A program made the position numbers and the translations under genes. A stretch of 64,000 bases of DNA from Plectrocnemia conspersa. Its lineage: Eukaryota > Arthropoda > Insecta > Trichoptera > Polycentropodidae. This document shows positions 1-10,851 of the stretch, piece after piece. Location: positions 806,001 through 870,000 of the forward strand of contig VTFK01000026.1 of assembly GCA_009617715.1 (NCBI GenBank), written 5' to 3'. Under the pieces are notes generated by a model. The model saw only the letters and a list, made by a program, of their open reading frames with translations, was not told the DNA's origin and did no database searches. How positions within the stretch are numbered: the stretch's first letter is position 1; every line of letters begins with the position of its first letter.

Positions 1-1494
1 TTAAAAAATATACAGTTCAAATCAAAAAAAATTTGATAGTATAGATTCAAGGACAATATTTTTTTACTAGGATTTTTTTACACTGGTTTTTCATTTAGGA
101 TCTGAGCGTCTGGCAAAGTTTATTAGGTCTGATTCGCAGCACAGTTGTGCTTTTGGTGTTTTTAAAATAAGCTTGCTCATTCATAAATAAACCATGTTCA
201 TGGATAGTTATGTATTAAATTTATTTTATGCGAAAACAAGTTTCTGCTGCTGAAATTTATTATTTGTTTGTTAAAATGATATTATAAAAAGAGAATATGT
301 AAATGACGTAAATATATAAAAAAAATAGTGAAAGGATTCTATTGTCAGAATATTAGAATGAAAAAAATGTTTTAATACACGTTTAACTATCATTTGACCA
401 GAAATGATATTAGTTGAAGTTGAACTGTGTTTTCTTTTTATATATTTCTGTTCAATAAATATCTGGTTAAATACTTTTCTATTAGGTTTTTATTTTATTT
501 AAGAAACACATTTTTTTTTATTTACAACTCTTAATAAAAATAATATTTTACAATATTTTGTTGTTACAAAATAAATATTATGGCATATTTCATTATTTTT
601 TTAGATTACCTATACTTATATAAATTAATTATTTTCTAGCAACTCACGTAATATAATTCTATTTTAATGATTTATAAAAAAATACTTTAATTATGTTTAA
701 AATTTAAGAAATATATATTTTATCAATCAATAAAAATAATATTATAGCTGCAATCTACATAATTGTTCAGTTTTTTTTATACAACTTTGTATTTGTATTT
801 ATGGCAATATTGCTTCGATTTCATTACAAATATTGTGCTCAATTTAATAAAATATTTATGGCTTATTCGTACATTTTTCTTCAACAGCCCAAAGTCTTGT
901 GTGACTAGGTCAAGAGATCTTAATTGATATGTTAAATCAGCAATACTTAAAATTATTCAATGTTTCTAATTTTTTGAAAATTAAAAAAAATGGACATTTG
1001 AAAAATATATGAAAAATACAGTATGTATTTATTTTAGTATATAAAAATATTTTCACTGATTTTATTAAATAAAATGAGGTTGTTATTTACGCATGTAAAT
1101 TATAGTCTAGTTAATAATTAAAATATTATATAAACGTACACAAAAAACATATCAGTTAATAAGTATTATATTGTTTACTTTTTTAAATTCGTATACAAGA
1201 GAATATTATAATTGTTTTTATTAAATGTTTAATTAACGGTAAATTTATATTTAATGATATTTTACATATACATATATACATGAATCATAGCATATATATT
1301 TATAAAAATATTTACCTATATTTAATTTAGCCGGCAAACCTTGTCAAAGAAAAGTCATTCATAAGCCATTGATTCTCACTCTTTTTTTTTATCCGTAAAA
1401 TGTTTGTTAATCATTATGCCTAGCAACAGTCATAAGTCTTATATAATTAAACATTATTTTTAGAGTATAAATCTGAAATCTTTGTCCTATTTTG
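1..1494. other. AT-rich spacer
   Basis: Very A+T-rich sequence with long A and T runs and short reading frames only. I see no coding region, RNA gene or recognisable transposon in it. A slightly less AT-rich stretch near 1330-1430 has no feature I can name. Confidence 0.6.
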
Positions 1495-1580
1495 TACTAC
1501 CTGCTTTGAATATGAAGCAGTTATAAATCGTTTAAAAATATTTGTAAAAAATTATTTTTCAACATAAAAAAAACAATAGT
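1495..1580 (+). repeat. Partial copy of unclassified dispersed repeat (family R3)
   Basis: The segment with GAAGCAGTTATAAATCGTTT followed by AAAAATATTTGTAAAAAATT matches the tail of longer copies near 44770-44830, 14670-14720 and 50300-50360. Only about 85 bases are recognisable here, in the same orientation as the other copies. The family class is unknown. Confidence 0.45.
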
Positions 1581-1612
1581 GACATTTTTTACACTTGTAA
1601 ATACATATTACA

Positions 1613-1720
1613 ACCAGCACGATAGTCTAGTGGTAATAAGGTCACAAATACCCGAAATATCTTGATTAAAATCCCATATAAACATTAATGTTTTTAAATT
1701 TATATCGTGTCTGATAGATT
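1613..1720 (+). repeat. tRNA-derived SINE, copy 1
   Basis: The 5' part reads like a pol III A box (TAGTCTAGTGGTAATAAGG) and a decayed B box follows about 30 bases later (CTTGATTAAAATCCC where a tRNA has GGTTCGAATCC). The block ACCCGAAATATCTTGATT then AAAATCCCAT lines up with the minus-strand copies at 20165-20250 and 31965-32065, and the body GTTTTTAAATTTATATCGTG lines up with the copy at 59719-59830. Shared head and body in four places shows a dispersed SINE and not a functional tRNA gene. The internal promoter is probably inactive. Confidence 0.6.
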
Positions 1721-2117
1721 AAAATTAGTGAATTTTAATATCGGTTTTATTGAAATTAACTAATACAATTTAGATTCTCATATATTTTTATAAATTTACG
1801 AATAAATATAGTAATTTAATAATATTGAAATAAATCGAGCTAGGTCGTGCATAGTATATGTTAATTTTAATCTGTTATAATAGTTAAGCTACAAATTTAC
1901 CGACATTGATTTTAGACTGATATTTCACTTAATAGTTACTACTTGTGTTTATTCTGTTAAAACGCATTATCTTAACGACTGACATGTTGCAATAAAAGAT
2001 TTATAATAGATTAATGTTAAAAAATCGTTCTTATTTGGCAATGTAATTAATTGAATTTTTATTATTCTTAAATTCATTATTACTATTTGATCATTAAGAA
2101 AACTTTTATAGGGAAGC

Positions 2118-2270
2118 TTAAAAATCTATTCCATCTTGTTGATAACTTCCAAGTATCGCTTCAGGTCCTTGACTGCACAAAACATTTCTTTGTCTGTCAT
2201 TTAAATCTATAGGCATATGTTTCGCAATCATAACGTCTTCTTCCGATAATTTTTTAACCTTAAATTTTTC
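2118..2270 (-). pseudogene. Unidentified 50-codon reading frame beside the LINE remnant
   Basis: On the minus strand a frame runs from codon GAA at 2270 to a stop at 2118. It includes LSEEDVMIAKHMPIDLNDRQ and ends GSYQQDGIDF. Its composition is balanced and charged, unlike a chance AT-rich frame. It lies directly downstream of the reverse-transcriptase remnant on the same strand but does not resemble the usual tail of that type of LINE, and no methionine opens the frame. It could be LINE-derived, part of another element, or chance. I do not recognise the product. Confidence 0.3.
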
Positions 2271-2770
2271 TCATTATTAAGGTATGAAGAAGCTCATTTT
2301 TTGGTTTTTGAATTATGTATCCAAGGTACTTCGTCTTTCTCCTTTTGATGACTTAAAGAAGTTCTATCGTTTAAGAACTAGCTTCTAAAAATGTCAATCC
2401 AAGCTTTAAACTCTGTCTGGGTCCATTTCATTATTTACTTCACTACCAAGGTATTTTAAATACTTCACCCTCTTAATTCTAGCTCCGTTTAATACTTATC
2501 AGTCCCACAGAGAGCTTGCTTACGAATATTAATTTTTATTTACGATGTTTATTCGTAGACTTTTTTAAACAATCTTTATTTTTACTATTTAAGGATTTTT
2601 GCCAATATTGCCGTGTCATCAGCATAACGAATATGGTTAATTGTGTCCCCGCCGATTTTTTTTTGTCAGTGATGCGCTTATTTAAATTTGGTTTTGAAGT
2701 ATAAATTAAAAATATAGGAGAGAGAATATATTTCTGTCTGACACCAATTGTATTGGAATATTTTTGGTTA
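2255..2770 (-). pseudogene. Non-LTR retrotransposon (LINE) reverse-transcriptase remnant
   Basis: Read on the minus strand, conserved reverse-transcriptase blocks appear in the right order. First comes GVRQKYILSPIF (usual form GVRQGCxLSPLLF) near 2750-2710. Next is GGDTINHIRYADDTAIL near 2660-2600, containing the catalytic YADD box. Then KRVKYLKYLGSEVNNEMDPD lies near 2480-2420, and the thumb-like KRRKTKYLGYIIQK with ELLHTLIMRKI near 2350-2260. These blocks are typical of LINEs of the craniofacial-development-protein-2-like type in insect genomes. The element is dead: a run of nine A residues near 2659-2667 shifts the frame ahead of the YADD block, stops follow it, and a segment between the GSEVNNE and KRRKTKYLG blocks is lost. 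Neither endonuclease domain nor 3' tail is visible, so this is a 5'-truncated, decayed copy of about half a kilobase. Confidence 0.85.
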
Positions 2771-3150
2771 GAAAGTCACGTATCCAACATTTAAAATTTA
2801 TATATAATATTTCATTTAAAAAAAAATAGCAAGCGGAATGGATCTAATATTATGTCATAAAAAACATTAGAACCAATTTTAGTATAAAATAATATATTAC
2901 AATTTCCTGCACCAATCTTATTCATCTCTTTGTGTCTTGGGTTTAATTAAATTAATTATAGATTATGTGTTTACTAATATAATCTAAAAATATTCAACCC
3001 CAAAATATGATTTATAAATAATATCTCCAATGTCGTATATCTCACGAATTTAATGTTTATCTATATTTTAATTTAATAACTTTATACTTAAATCGGCCAA
3101 AGTTGCTTTAGTAAATCAATTCAGATTTTTTCAAAATATAAAAAAATTCT
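2771..3150. other. AT-rich spacer upstream of the LINE remnant
   Basis: The minus-strand 5' side of the LINE should lie here, but only isolated stop-interrupted fragments are open and no further reverse-transcriptase block could be read. The rest is AT-rich sequence without features. Confidence 0.4.
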
Positions 3151-3159
3151 CGCTGCGTT

Positions 3160-3480
3160 CATAATAGAAACGCGAATTTTGCAGGGCCGATCTCGGTTCG
3201 AGGGCCCCTCCCCAAGGACGGTCCATCCTGGGAAATAAAAAGCGGCTGGCGGGCGTGCGGGCATACCGGTTTTATTTTCCAATATGGGGGCGAAGCGCCG
3301 CCTAAGTGAATTAGGAATTACTTATTCATTTAACTACTGAGCCGCCCCCTTTACGACCGTCCGAAGTGGTTTGTTCCCGCTACTTGCTCTGGAAATACCA
3401 ATCGAGGGTCGTAACACCGCACAGGTTGACCAACAAACTAACGCAAATTATTTACGACGCTTAATTGGATTGTTACTATT
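3160..3480. promoter_or_regulatory. GC-richer island with symmetric ATAAA sites
   Basis: Abrupt rise in G+C between AT-rich flanks. GGAAATAAAAAGCGG at 3231-3245 faces an imperfect inverted partner, CCGGTTTTATTTTCC, at 3266-3280, so two homeodomain-like ATAAA sites point at each other across a GC-rich centre. No consistent reading frame or splice sites are seen. Its role as a regulatory element is inferred from composition and motif arrangement only. Confidence 0.4.
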
Positions 3481-4059
3481 GTAATTGGGCGAGTGTTTGG
3501 TGTATGTTTTAAAAAAAAAAGTATTAATATTTATTTTCATTTTACGATTACGAATGCAACATTATTATTCAATACTATTTTTTGATTTTATTTTTTAAAT
3601 TTGCATAAAAATTATGACTTACTTTTACTTGCCGTATTTCACCTTGTAGGCATCGTATGTTACATAATCAAAAACTTAGTGCTGCCTAAATGCATGTCGC
3701 TGTTATATGACAACACAAATCTGTATATGCATTAAGATTATTTGACACTGGAAAATTCAAGTGGGAAGTAATGAAACATCCCTTTTATAACTTCAACCTT
3801 GCTCTTGGTTTGACGCCTTTAAATAACACCTTATATGAATAGCTTTTCTTATGGTGACGAGGTAAAAATGATGTCAAAACTTGGTTCCGGTACTAACAAT
3901 TAAAAATAAAAGTACCAATGCGAATGTCAATTAAAGTGTCTTAATATATTTTCAATATTTCTTATAATGCATTTATAATACATTAAAATTTCAAAGGAGT
4001 AATCAAACCTCAACGGTGATGCATACATACATACATAAATATTACAGGCTATTGTTCGC
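3481..4059. repeat. AT-rich spacer with a short CATA microsatellite
   Basis: Featureless AT-rich DNA, ending in about four CATA units at 4022-4037. Nothing else was recognised. Confidence 0.5.
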
Positions 4060-4460
4060 AATTTTTACACGCCTATCGCGACATTTTTATTAAGTCGCGT
4101 TGACGTCGTTTCCACATGCGAAATTTATAAAATCAAAAGGAATAAGAAACGCTTCAGATGCGAAGTGGAAAATGTATTTTACCGGTGCCGGTTCATCTCG
4201 ACACAGAGAAAGAGAGGCTGTGTAGCGCATAAGCGAAATAAGGCGATAACACAATAAAAGTTTATCCCGTTCCGACAGTATAAAGATGGCAAGAAAAATT
4301 TTACTGCAAAACTTTTATTCGAAGTCGCTCAGCTCACTCACCTGTTCCGAGGACATTATGCGACGGATAGAACTCTTTTGAAACATACGTGACTGGCACC
4401 CCTGTCACCTACGTGACGACACCTTTATTTACATACGCATACACATAGGCGTATTATATG
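4060..4460. promoter_or_regulatory. GC-richer island with GA-rich segment
   Basis: The island includes CACAGAGAAAGAGAGGC (GAGA-factor-like) near 4203-4219 and a canonical splice-donor-like ACTCACCT (minus-strand AGGTGAGT) at 4337-4344, preceded on the minus strand by an ATG five codons upstream. One donor-like octamer is expected by chance in a window this size, so I do not call an exon. A regulatory function is inferred. Confidence 0.3.
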
Positions 4461-5260
4461 AAATACAATTTCAATAAATCGTAAATAGCGCCGAATCGAA
4501 ATACAGCGGCAACTGTTGGAATAAGGTTTATATTATTTTATTATTATTATAGTGCTATTTTATCTACATTTGTAGGTATAGTATGATTTGTATCGACAAT
4601 GTAAATCACAATTACTTAAATGAATTATCAAGTTTTTTTATCGTGGTAAGTTTATGTATTATTTGTATTTATAATGATTACCGCGCTGTTTCTATTAAAT
4701 TACTGTCTAAGAGCCGCAGTAGCGGCAAGTCATAAAAATCTAAGATTTAACTACATATTGTTAAAATAATTAACTATTTAATTTGTATTTATTCAAATTT
4801 TTACCTTTCGAAATATTTGTTAGTTTTTTATGTCATTTGTCGAATCTGAATTACTATCAGGGTCATAGTAAATCACCATAGTTTTTTTATTAAGATCTTG
4901 AGCACAAAAGAACTGAAAAATATTTAGCAATCATTTTTTATATGTAAGAGAGATCTTAGATGGTGTTCAAGCTAAAATAAAATATTGTTATTTTTTATAT
5001 TTGTTCGCTGGATAATTGAAAACTCATCTTTAGTTGGTTTTCATTGACTTTTTTAAAGACAAATAATTCACATAGAAAAGAATAACCAGTTATTTTAATG
5101 TTTTTATTCCCTGAATTACATTTTAAAGATTTAATTTCAAAATATTTTTTAATTTCAAAACATTTCCTACAGACTTATATTATTTTAATAAAATATGTTA
5201 TAGCCCATTGTAAATAAAAAAAAGTTTTAGATAGTAAACTTGTGTTTTTCACCCGTCGGG
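4461..5260. other. AT-rich spacer
   Basis: Long AT-rich stretch without a consistent reading frame, hairpin or recognised repeat. Confidence 0.5.
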
Positions 5261-5281
5261 TATCTCACATTATCTCTCCGA

Positions 5282-5330
5282 TATAAAAGTGTGTGACGTT
5301 GAATTTCATTCGTTTCTAATGTTGCTCAGT
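5282..5330 (+). promoter_or_regulatory. Weak core-promoter-like sequence
   Basis: TATAAAAG at 5282-5289 is followed by two initiator-like sequences, TCATTCG around 5306-5312 and TCAGTT around 5326-5331. The first spacing (about 26 bases) is a little short and the second too long for a standard TATA promoter. TATA-like words are common in DNA of this composition. Confidence 0.15.
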
Positions 5331-5544
5331 TGCACCATAGGATCCTGGAAAAATATATTAAATAATTTATTTTTATAAATCAAAACCTATGTGACCCAAA
5401 ATGCGCTATGATTGCCAACAATAATAGAAAGCATATAAGAAAAATTCTTTACTAAAAATTGTATGTATTTTCATAATATTTACTTATACAGTGACACAAA
5501 AAATTGTATGTTCGCCAAAAAAAATACACTTCAATTGTAAATTA

Positions 5545-5850
5545 AAAATCAAAAATAAACTTTTAAAACATCCATTTCTTTTTGGCTTAGCAGAACTGCC
5601 GTAAACTATGTGCTAGCACAACTATACCAACCAATTAATTTTTAGCTGAAAAATTAAAGTTGAACGAATTCTAAATAAACAGGTATTAAATGTCGGTCGA
5701 ATAAAATAAAAAATAAACTTTTAAAATAATCAATTTTTTTAACAAAGCATTACTGCTGTAAAATATGTTCTAGATTGCTATAGATGATAGAAAAAGAGAT
5801 CAGAAAAAATTGATTCACTGAAGCCCATCTTCATAGAGAATCTAAATCAC
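5545..5850 (+). repeat. Imperfect tandem duplication, unit about 155 bp
   Basis: AAAAATAAACTTTTAAAACA near 5550 and the matching AAAAAATAAACTTTTAAAAT near 5705 begin two related units. Each continues through a TTAGCAGAACTGCCGTAAAC-like block (first unit) or an AAGCATTACTGCTGTAAAAT-like block (second unit), then ATGT(G/T)CTAG. Divergence is high, so the duplication is old. No function is apparent. Confidence 0.55.
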
Positions 5851-6179
5851 TCTTTAGATAAAAATAGTCCGCAACAAAGCAAATGCATTTAAATAATCTT
5901 AAATTATCAGCATAAAAAAAATGGAATGTGTAAGTGCCTCTTATTTCTGTAACTTCCTCCCCAGCATTAGTATTTTGTATTTGTGTATATTATTATATAC
6001 TTTATTTTATAATGCTTAAAGTTAGTATCATTAAATAAATTATATTATCCAGTTGATCTTCATTAGTATGACTATTATGTATTAAATTGAAAAATAAAAT
6101 AAGCACATGAGTGTCGCGCAAAGCTCGATGCTTTACGATGCACTTGGCTATAATTTTGGTGTCCAAATTGACTTTTATG
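5851..6179. other. AT-rich spacer
   Basis: AT-rich sequence leading into the next island. No gene or repeat was recognised. Confidence 0.5.
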
Positions 6180-6680
6180 ATAGTTGACGATGTTTGGATT
6201 GGCAACAGTATGCCGATATACCGCGTCATAATTGCGATTATAATTGGAAACAAATGAGCATTTATTAGTTTATGTGTTGCGGTGCGGTCAGACAATGGCC
6301 AGGCCGTCCCGCGAGGGTGTCTCATAAAGCGCCGACCTAAATACAGGATAAACGCAATAAACCGGCCGCAGGGGGGCGGACGCCCCACCCACGGTGCCCC
6401 CGCGACTCTTAATGTCGCAATTATGCCACTTTAACAGCCCGCTTCGGCGCCATGCGAGTAAGTGAACATTTAAAATTGGTTAATTGACGCTCGTATTAAT
6501 GATGACGAGCCCTTCCGAAGGTGGGCAACTTTACGAGCGGACGACATTTGAGACTCTTTAATACAGCATACTCCGGAAGATATAACCGCGCCTAGGGGTA
6601 ATGCATTTAATTTAGTGGAAAGCTTTATGTGAGTAATAAGCTCAGTTTTGAAAATATGCTTGTCCTGTGCGCGCGTGCCT
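6180..6680. promoter_or_regulatory. GC-rich island
   Basis: Among the most GC-rich DNA of the window (GGGGGGCGGACGCCCCACCC-type sequence near 6371-6390). A 128-codon minus-strand frame spans the AT-rich left flank and this island, but its sequence is low-complexity on the AT side and unlike a protein, so it is not called as a gene. Candidate conserved regulatory element by inference. Confidence 0.4.
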
Positions 6681-6839
6681 TACTGGGAAAATGTAACGTG
6701 AGAACGATGGAAATATATGTGGCGTTTATATTATAAATATATTTTATTAAACGTTAATCTTTTATAGTACATTAACATATACATACATTATCCAAGAATG
6801 TCGCTCTTTTGATTTTGGACCCTCATTGAATATATTCAG

Positions 6840-7040
6840 AGTTTTTACAGTCCTGTCTAGACCTCGGCCATATCCAATAATATCCTCCACTTAATGTTAT
6901 GCATTGAAAAGCCTCTCTTTGTTCCATCTATTCAACGCAATCTGCTCGCAAAGTTACTCGCAAGCTAACCGCTTTGCAGGCTTCGAGTGGCTCACGCAGA
7001 ATAGATGTCCAGGCCACTTAAACCGTTATATTTTTATATA
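6840..7040 (-). repeat. Unclassified dispersed repeat (family R4), copy 1
   Basis: The sequence around AACCGCTTTGCAGGCTTCGA and AATAGATGTCCAGG matches the copy at 7330-7530, both in the same orientation. On the minus strand both read GHLF followed by KPAKRLxCE, and within that block most differences are synonymous (AAG/AAA, TTA/CTT, TGC/TGT, GAG/GAA). That suggests the family once coded for protein on the minus strand. I cannot name the element; stops now interrupt the frame. Confidence 0.5.
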
Positions 7041-7329
7041 TTAGATACAGCTCATTGAATTCGTTGTTAACTTGACGCCAACAAATAATAATTTAGAACG
7101 ATTTACTTACTGTATTTTATAAATGTATTGAGCTGAACATTTTTATGTGCTATAATGCTTAATGAACAGCAGAAAGAACAAAAAATAAACATTTAAGGTG
7201 CAATACATCTAGATTTTATATTTGAAAATAATTTTCTATTAACTTATCATTAAATTACACACAACAAAAATCAGCATCATTAGTGCTACAGTCTGGGTAA
7301 AATCTTTATTTAAGATTATCCGTATTTTT

Positions 7330-7530
7330 TTCTTAGGCCACACAAGTTTCTTATGTTATGCCTTCAGTAATCTCTTCATATTTCATCCAACCAACTTATT
7401 TGTAATTTATCTGAGCTCTTCACATGTAAGCCGCTTTGCAGGTTTCAAATTGTCCATGTGAAACAGATGTCCAGTCTCAATATGGTGTTTTATTTTTCAT
7501 CGCAAATAAATCCAAAAATTTTCTTCATTA
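7330..7530 (-). repeat. Unclassified dispersed repeat (family R4), copy 2
   Basis: Second copy of the same sequence, about 0.45 kb from the first. On the minus strand it reads IETGHLFHMDNLKPAKRLTC then EELR before a stop, and its flank CAATATGGTGTTTTATTTTT matches a third, shorter copy near 47600-47680. The alignment with copy 1 also covers the right-hand half (TTATGTTATGCCTTCAGTAA against TTAATGTTATGCATTGAAAA). Confidence 0.5.
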
Positions 7531-7849
7531 CTTTTTACTCAAAAACCTTCAACTTTACAAAATAGTTATAGCGAACACTTAAAATAGATGAGCAACATTT
7601 CTCATATTTTTTTATAGCTCCTCATATCTATCGCTAAGAACATCATTGTGTTTTCCAAGCTTGTTGAGCTGTTAAATAAAAGCGTTCTCAAGCGCTGATG
7701 TTCTGACTTTGCGGTCAGAAATAAGTAACGCGATCGCGACTCTAGGGCACTCTAAAGCTAGCAACCAAAATTCACCGACCATTGACAGGTTGTCAATGCA
7801 GCCTTTAAAAAAGAGCTTTTAATTAGTAAACACATATTTGGATTTTGTG
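7531..7849. other. Mixed-composition spacer
   Basis: Includes a moderately GC-rich piece near 7690-7800 with CGCGATCGCGA. No gene or repeat was recognised. Confidence 0.4.
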
Positions 7850-7910
7850 TTTATTGTGTTTTGGAGATCATAATTAAAACAGATAATTATGATCTCCAAA
7901 ACACAATAAA
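7850..7910. repeat. Perfect 27-bp inverted repeat (hairpin)
   Basis: Bases 7850-7876 are exactly complementary to 7884-7910, leaving a 7-base loop AAACAGA. The arm contains GTGTTTTGGAGATCATAATT. An RNA from either strand would fold into a long perfect stem. It is more regular than a typical animal microRNA precursor, so a young inverted duplication or short MITE-like element is the more likely origin. Confidence 0.85.
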
Positions 7911-8719
7911 GATTGAAACTCATAACTTAAAAATAAATAGGGGATTACTTGTATTAATTTATTCGTCTTGTAAAATTATATAAATAAAATTTTAATATAT
8001 AGTATCAAATAAGTATATATTAATTTGCAATTAGTTTGAGTAATAAAATAAAATATTTTTTAATCATAATATTCCAATGATTACTGTATATTTTTCATTA
8101 AAAAGATCTACAGATTTACATAAAACAATATCACTATATTAAAAAAAATTAGCTTATTTTTGCTCAAATCAAACATGTTTTTTTAAAGAAAAATAAATGG
8201 AAAAACACTACGTTGTAATTATTTTGCCATTCGCTTAATATTATACGGTATTGTTTTATTATACATGTACTGTATAATTAAAATGAAAAATATCATATTT
8301 TTATTTTAAATTATTTTTAAAATACTGATGCTAGAAATTAGAATAGAGTTATTTATAATAATAATAACAAAAGCTTATACAGTTGCAAAACAGATATTAA
8401 AACTAAATTTACAGAAAAAACTTATGTAATATGGTTTAGTTATATAAAAGTTTTCAATTTTAAAATTCAAACTTTATAGTGAATCTAATAAATCACGAAA
8501 ATATGTATATAGAGAAGTACATTTACAATTTTATTTTCCAAATGCTTAAGATATTATTTACTATCTTATTATTGCTACTTTAAATAACTATGCAAAATAG
8601 ACTGTTTTATGTATTTTATATGTATTGAAAGTTTTACAATATATACACGCTTGATCAATCGAATTTATATTGACATATTTGTGCTAAAAGGTTATATCGA
8701 ATATATGAAAAATTTCTAT
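7911..8719. other. AT-rich spacer
   Basis: Long AT-rich stretch with poly-A and poly-T runs. Nothing was recognised. Confidence 0.55.
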
Positions 8720-9440
8720 CGAAGTTCGTGTTATAAAAATTCCGTTCAATGTAAAGTACCTAGGTACTCCTCTCCGCATTCGTATCGGTGTGTACTACGT
8801 ACGCCCTTTCGCGCACTTCAGTGTTCTCCGTCCAAATTGCTTTCTTTATTTCGACCGTGAATTCATAATTTGAGAATTTTCTTTTGTAGTGGGGACAGAA
8901 ATTTTCCCCATACTAGCTTTACAGCTGCGGGTGAGATGGAATGGCCCTCGTGCTAGGGCTGAAAGCACCATTCTTGCTTTTCATTATGTGTCGTACGCCC
9001 GTGGATTGATACCCTCAATTGCCCCTATGTTTTCCTTTTTTTGCCTTTCTTTTTTCCTCTCTCCGTAAAACAAAATTTCGCGCAGAACGGCGGCCAATCA
9101 CACTTCACGGCAGATTTGCCAGATTAAACTTTGCAATTTCACTCGCATACTTTTGCCACCCTATCGCATATCGCGCTTTCGATGCATTCGTAGCGTGAAA
9201 TATATCCTTTTCAATATACAACGCATTGCAAATTATTTTATAAACATAGCATCATGCTTGAAATCCAATTTTCCAGGCCGCAATCATAGTCGTCCTGGTT
9301 GGAGGGCAGCAGATGGATTTTGTGGGTGGTTGGGGTGCTTTCAATTTTACATATTGTACTCCATTTTTGCACGGATCCGTATTCACTATGCGGAAATATG
9401 ATACTGCATAAGCTGAAAAAATCGATATTTCAAAAATCAC
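8720..9440. promoter_or_regulatory. GC-richer island
   Basis: Mixed-composition segment with the palindromic GTACCTAGGTAC at 8757-8768 and pyrimidine-rich tracts near 9020-9065. Frames of 60-80 codons are open on both strands at overlapping positions, which argues against coding. Candidate regulatory DNA by inference. Confidence 0.35.
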
Positions 9441-9654
9441 GTACCAGTCTACTTACATACGTGCAATAATAATTTTTGTGTTGTATTATATTTTTTAAGG
9501 TATTAAATCTGAACTGAGTTTTATGGCATCATTTATGTCTTGTCCCTCGGGCGTGCCATTATCGGATTCAATGATTTGACTTTTTTTATAGGGTGGTAAA
9601 AAATTGATGTATTGCTCTGTCAGCATGAATAAATTTGGTTGTCAATTGTATACG

Positions 9655-9675
9655 AATTGGCCAATATCGCGATCG
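9655..9675. promoter_or_regulatory. Composite motif AATTGGCCA / AATATCGCGATCG
   Basis: AATTGGCCA (9655-9663) overlaps AATATCGCGATCG (9663-9675). The same two words recur together at 22013-22039, there with the 13-mer first and AATTGGCCA after a 5-base gap. Shared rare words in two separate islands suggest a common bound factor, but the factor is unknown. Confidence 0.45.
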
Positions 9676-10009
9676 GGTTAAATCGTTACGGGTTTGGGAT
9701 TATTTTTAGAATGTACACAAGCATTTTAAAAGCGGTAATTCCTATTGTTCTAAGTTATTTTAGCTAAAATTATAAAAAAAAATTTTACTGCAGCTATATA
9801 AATATTCAACCCTAGAAAATAGAAAACATCATGTGTTGTTTTAAAAATTAATAAATAAGTCAAAAATATATTTTTATTCCAATCAAATGGGCTCCGTATG
9901 ATTTTAGGTATAACAAAAAAAGTTTCTATGATTTTTTTTCAAAATTTATGTATATGTTTGAAGTTAGTGGCGTATAAATATTATTATTATATACGTTATG
10001 AAAGTAATT
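9676..10009. other. AT-rich spacer
   Basis: AT-rich sequence between islands. No gene or repeat was recognised. Confidence 0.5.
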
Positions 10010-10400
10010 GTATACATTGCTCTTTCTGGTCGTTGCCAAATAAAACGTCAGAAAAGGACGGTTCAGTTGGCTACCCAGAGAGTCTCTCGTGTTTGGCAGA
10101 CCGTTATATTGGAATTGGTGGAATGAAGAGCCAGGATATATAGCGGGCCAACGCTGGGGAGACAATAAGATCGGAGAGAGATTATTAAAAATATTGCCTG
10201 TTATTATTACGGCCAAAACCCGAACAACGGGGGAGTGTAATAGGAAATCAAAACCCGGCAACGCGGGACGACCGTATCGAGCGCGGGTCTAACTATTAAC
10301 CGAAAGGTCAAGCACCACTCTGTTAATTGACTAAGATAACCATCGTGCGTGAAGCTCTTTCTCTACTCTTTCGATCGTTTTCGTCGCCGGAAAAATATTA
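10010..10400. promoter_or_regulatory. GC-richer island open in all forward frames
   Basis: Three plus-strand frames and one long minus-strand frame are open across the same bases (for example 9898-10143, 10089-10292 and, on the minus strand, 9926-10261). That pattern is expected of a GC-rich island in an AT-rich genome and does not support coding. No splice sites frame a unique exon. Confidence 0.35.
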
Positions 10401-10800
10401 TTTTTCCTATAGGGCTGTTTATTACACCAATTGAATATTAATATCGGTCACAACGTGTATTAAATATTTTTATAAAAATATAACTTAACGATTAGTAGAA
10501 AGCTTTAGTATTAATAAATACTAAGCAAAAACGTATCGTTTTTATCATATTAAAAATATTATTTTTTATAGTATATAAATAATACAGAAAAAAATGGATA
10601 AACCACATTTAACTAATTGTTTAGAACAGCATGGGTGCTATTGTCGCTTTTGCTTATACCACATTTACAAAAATATACTGAAATAATAATATGAACATGA
10701 GAATATATTTTAGTATTGACATCTTTATCATATACTTATTATATGTGTATGATTTATTTTTAAATCTCTAGTTTAATGATAAATATTAATTTATTACGAA
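10401..10800. other. AT-rich spacer
   Basis: AT-rich sequence with no recognised feature. Confidence 0.5.
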
Positions 10801-10851
10801 TTATCGTCTGTAGCTGATTGTTCCTTCTCGCGATGGTGGTTATGTTTGCAG

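Noticed and set aside
4337..4356. Minus-strand ATG followed five codons later by a perfect AGGTGAGT donor
   Set aside because: A single donor-like octamer is expected by chance in 128 kb of strand; no partner exon found.
6002..6388. Longest open frame of the window, 128 codons, minus strand
   Set aside because: It runs from AT-rich low-complexity sequence into a GC island, has no recognisable domain and no start or splice context.
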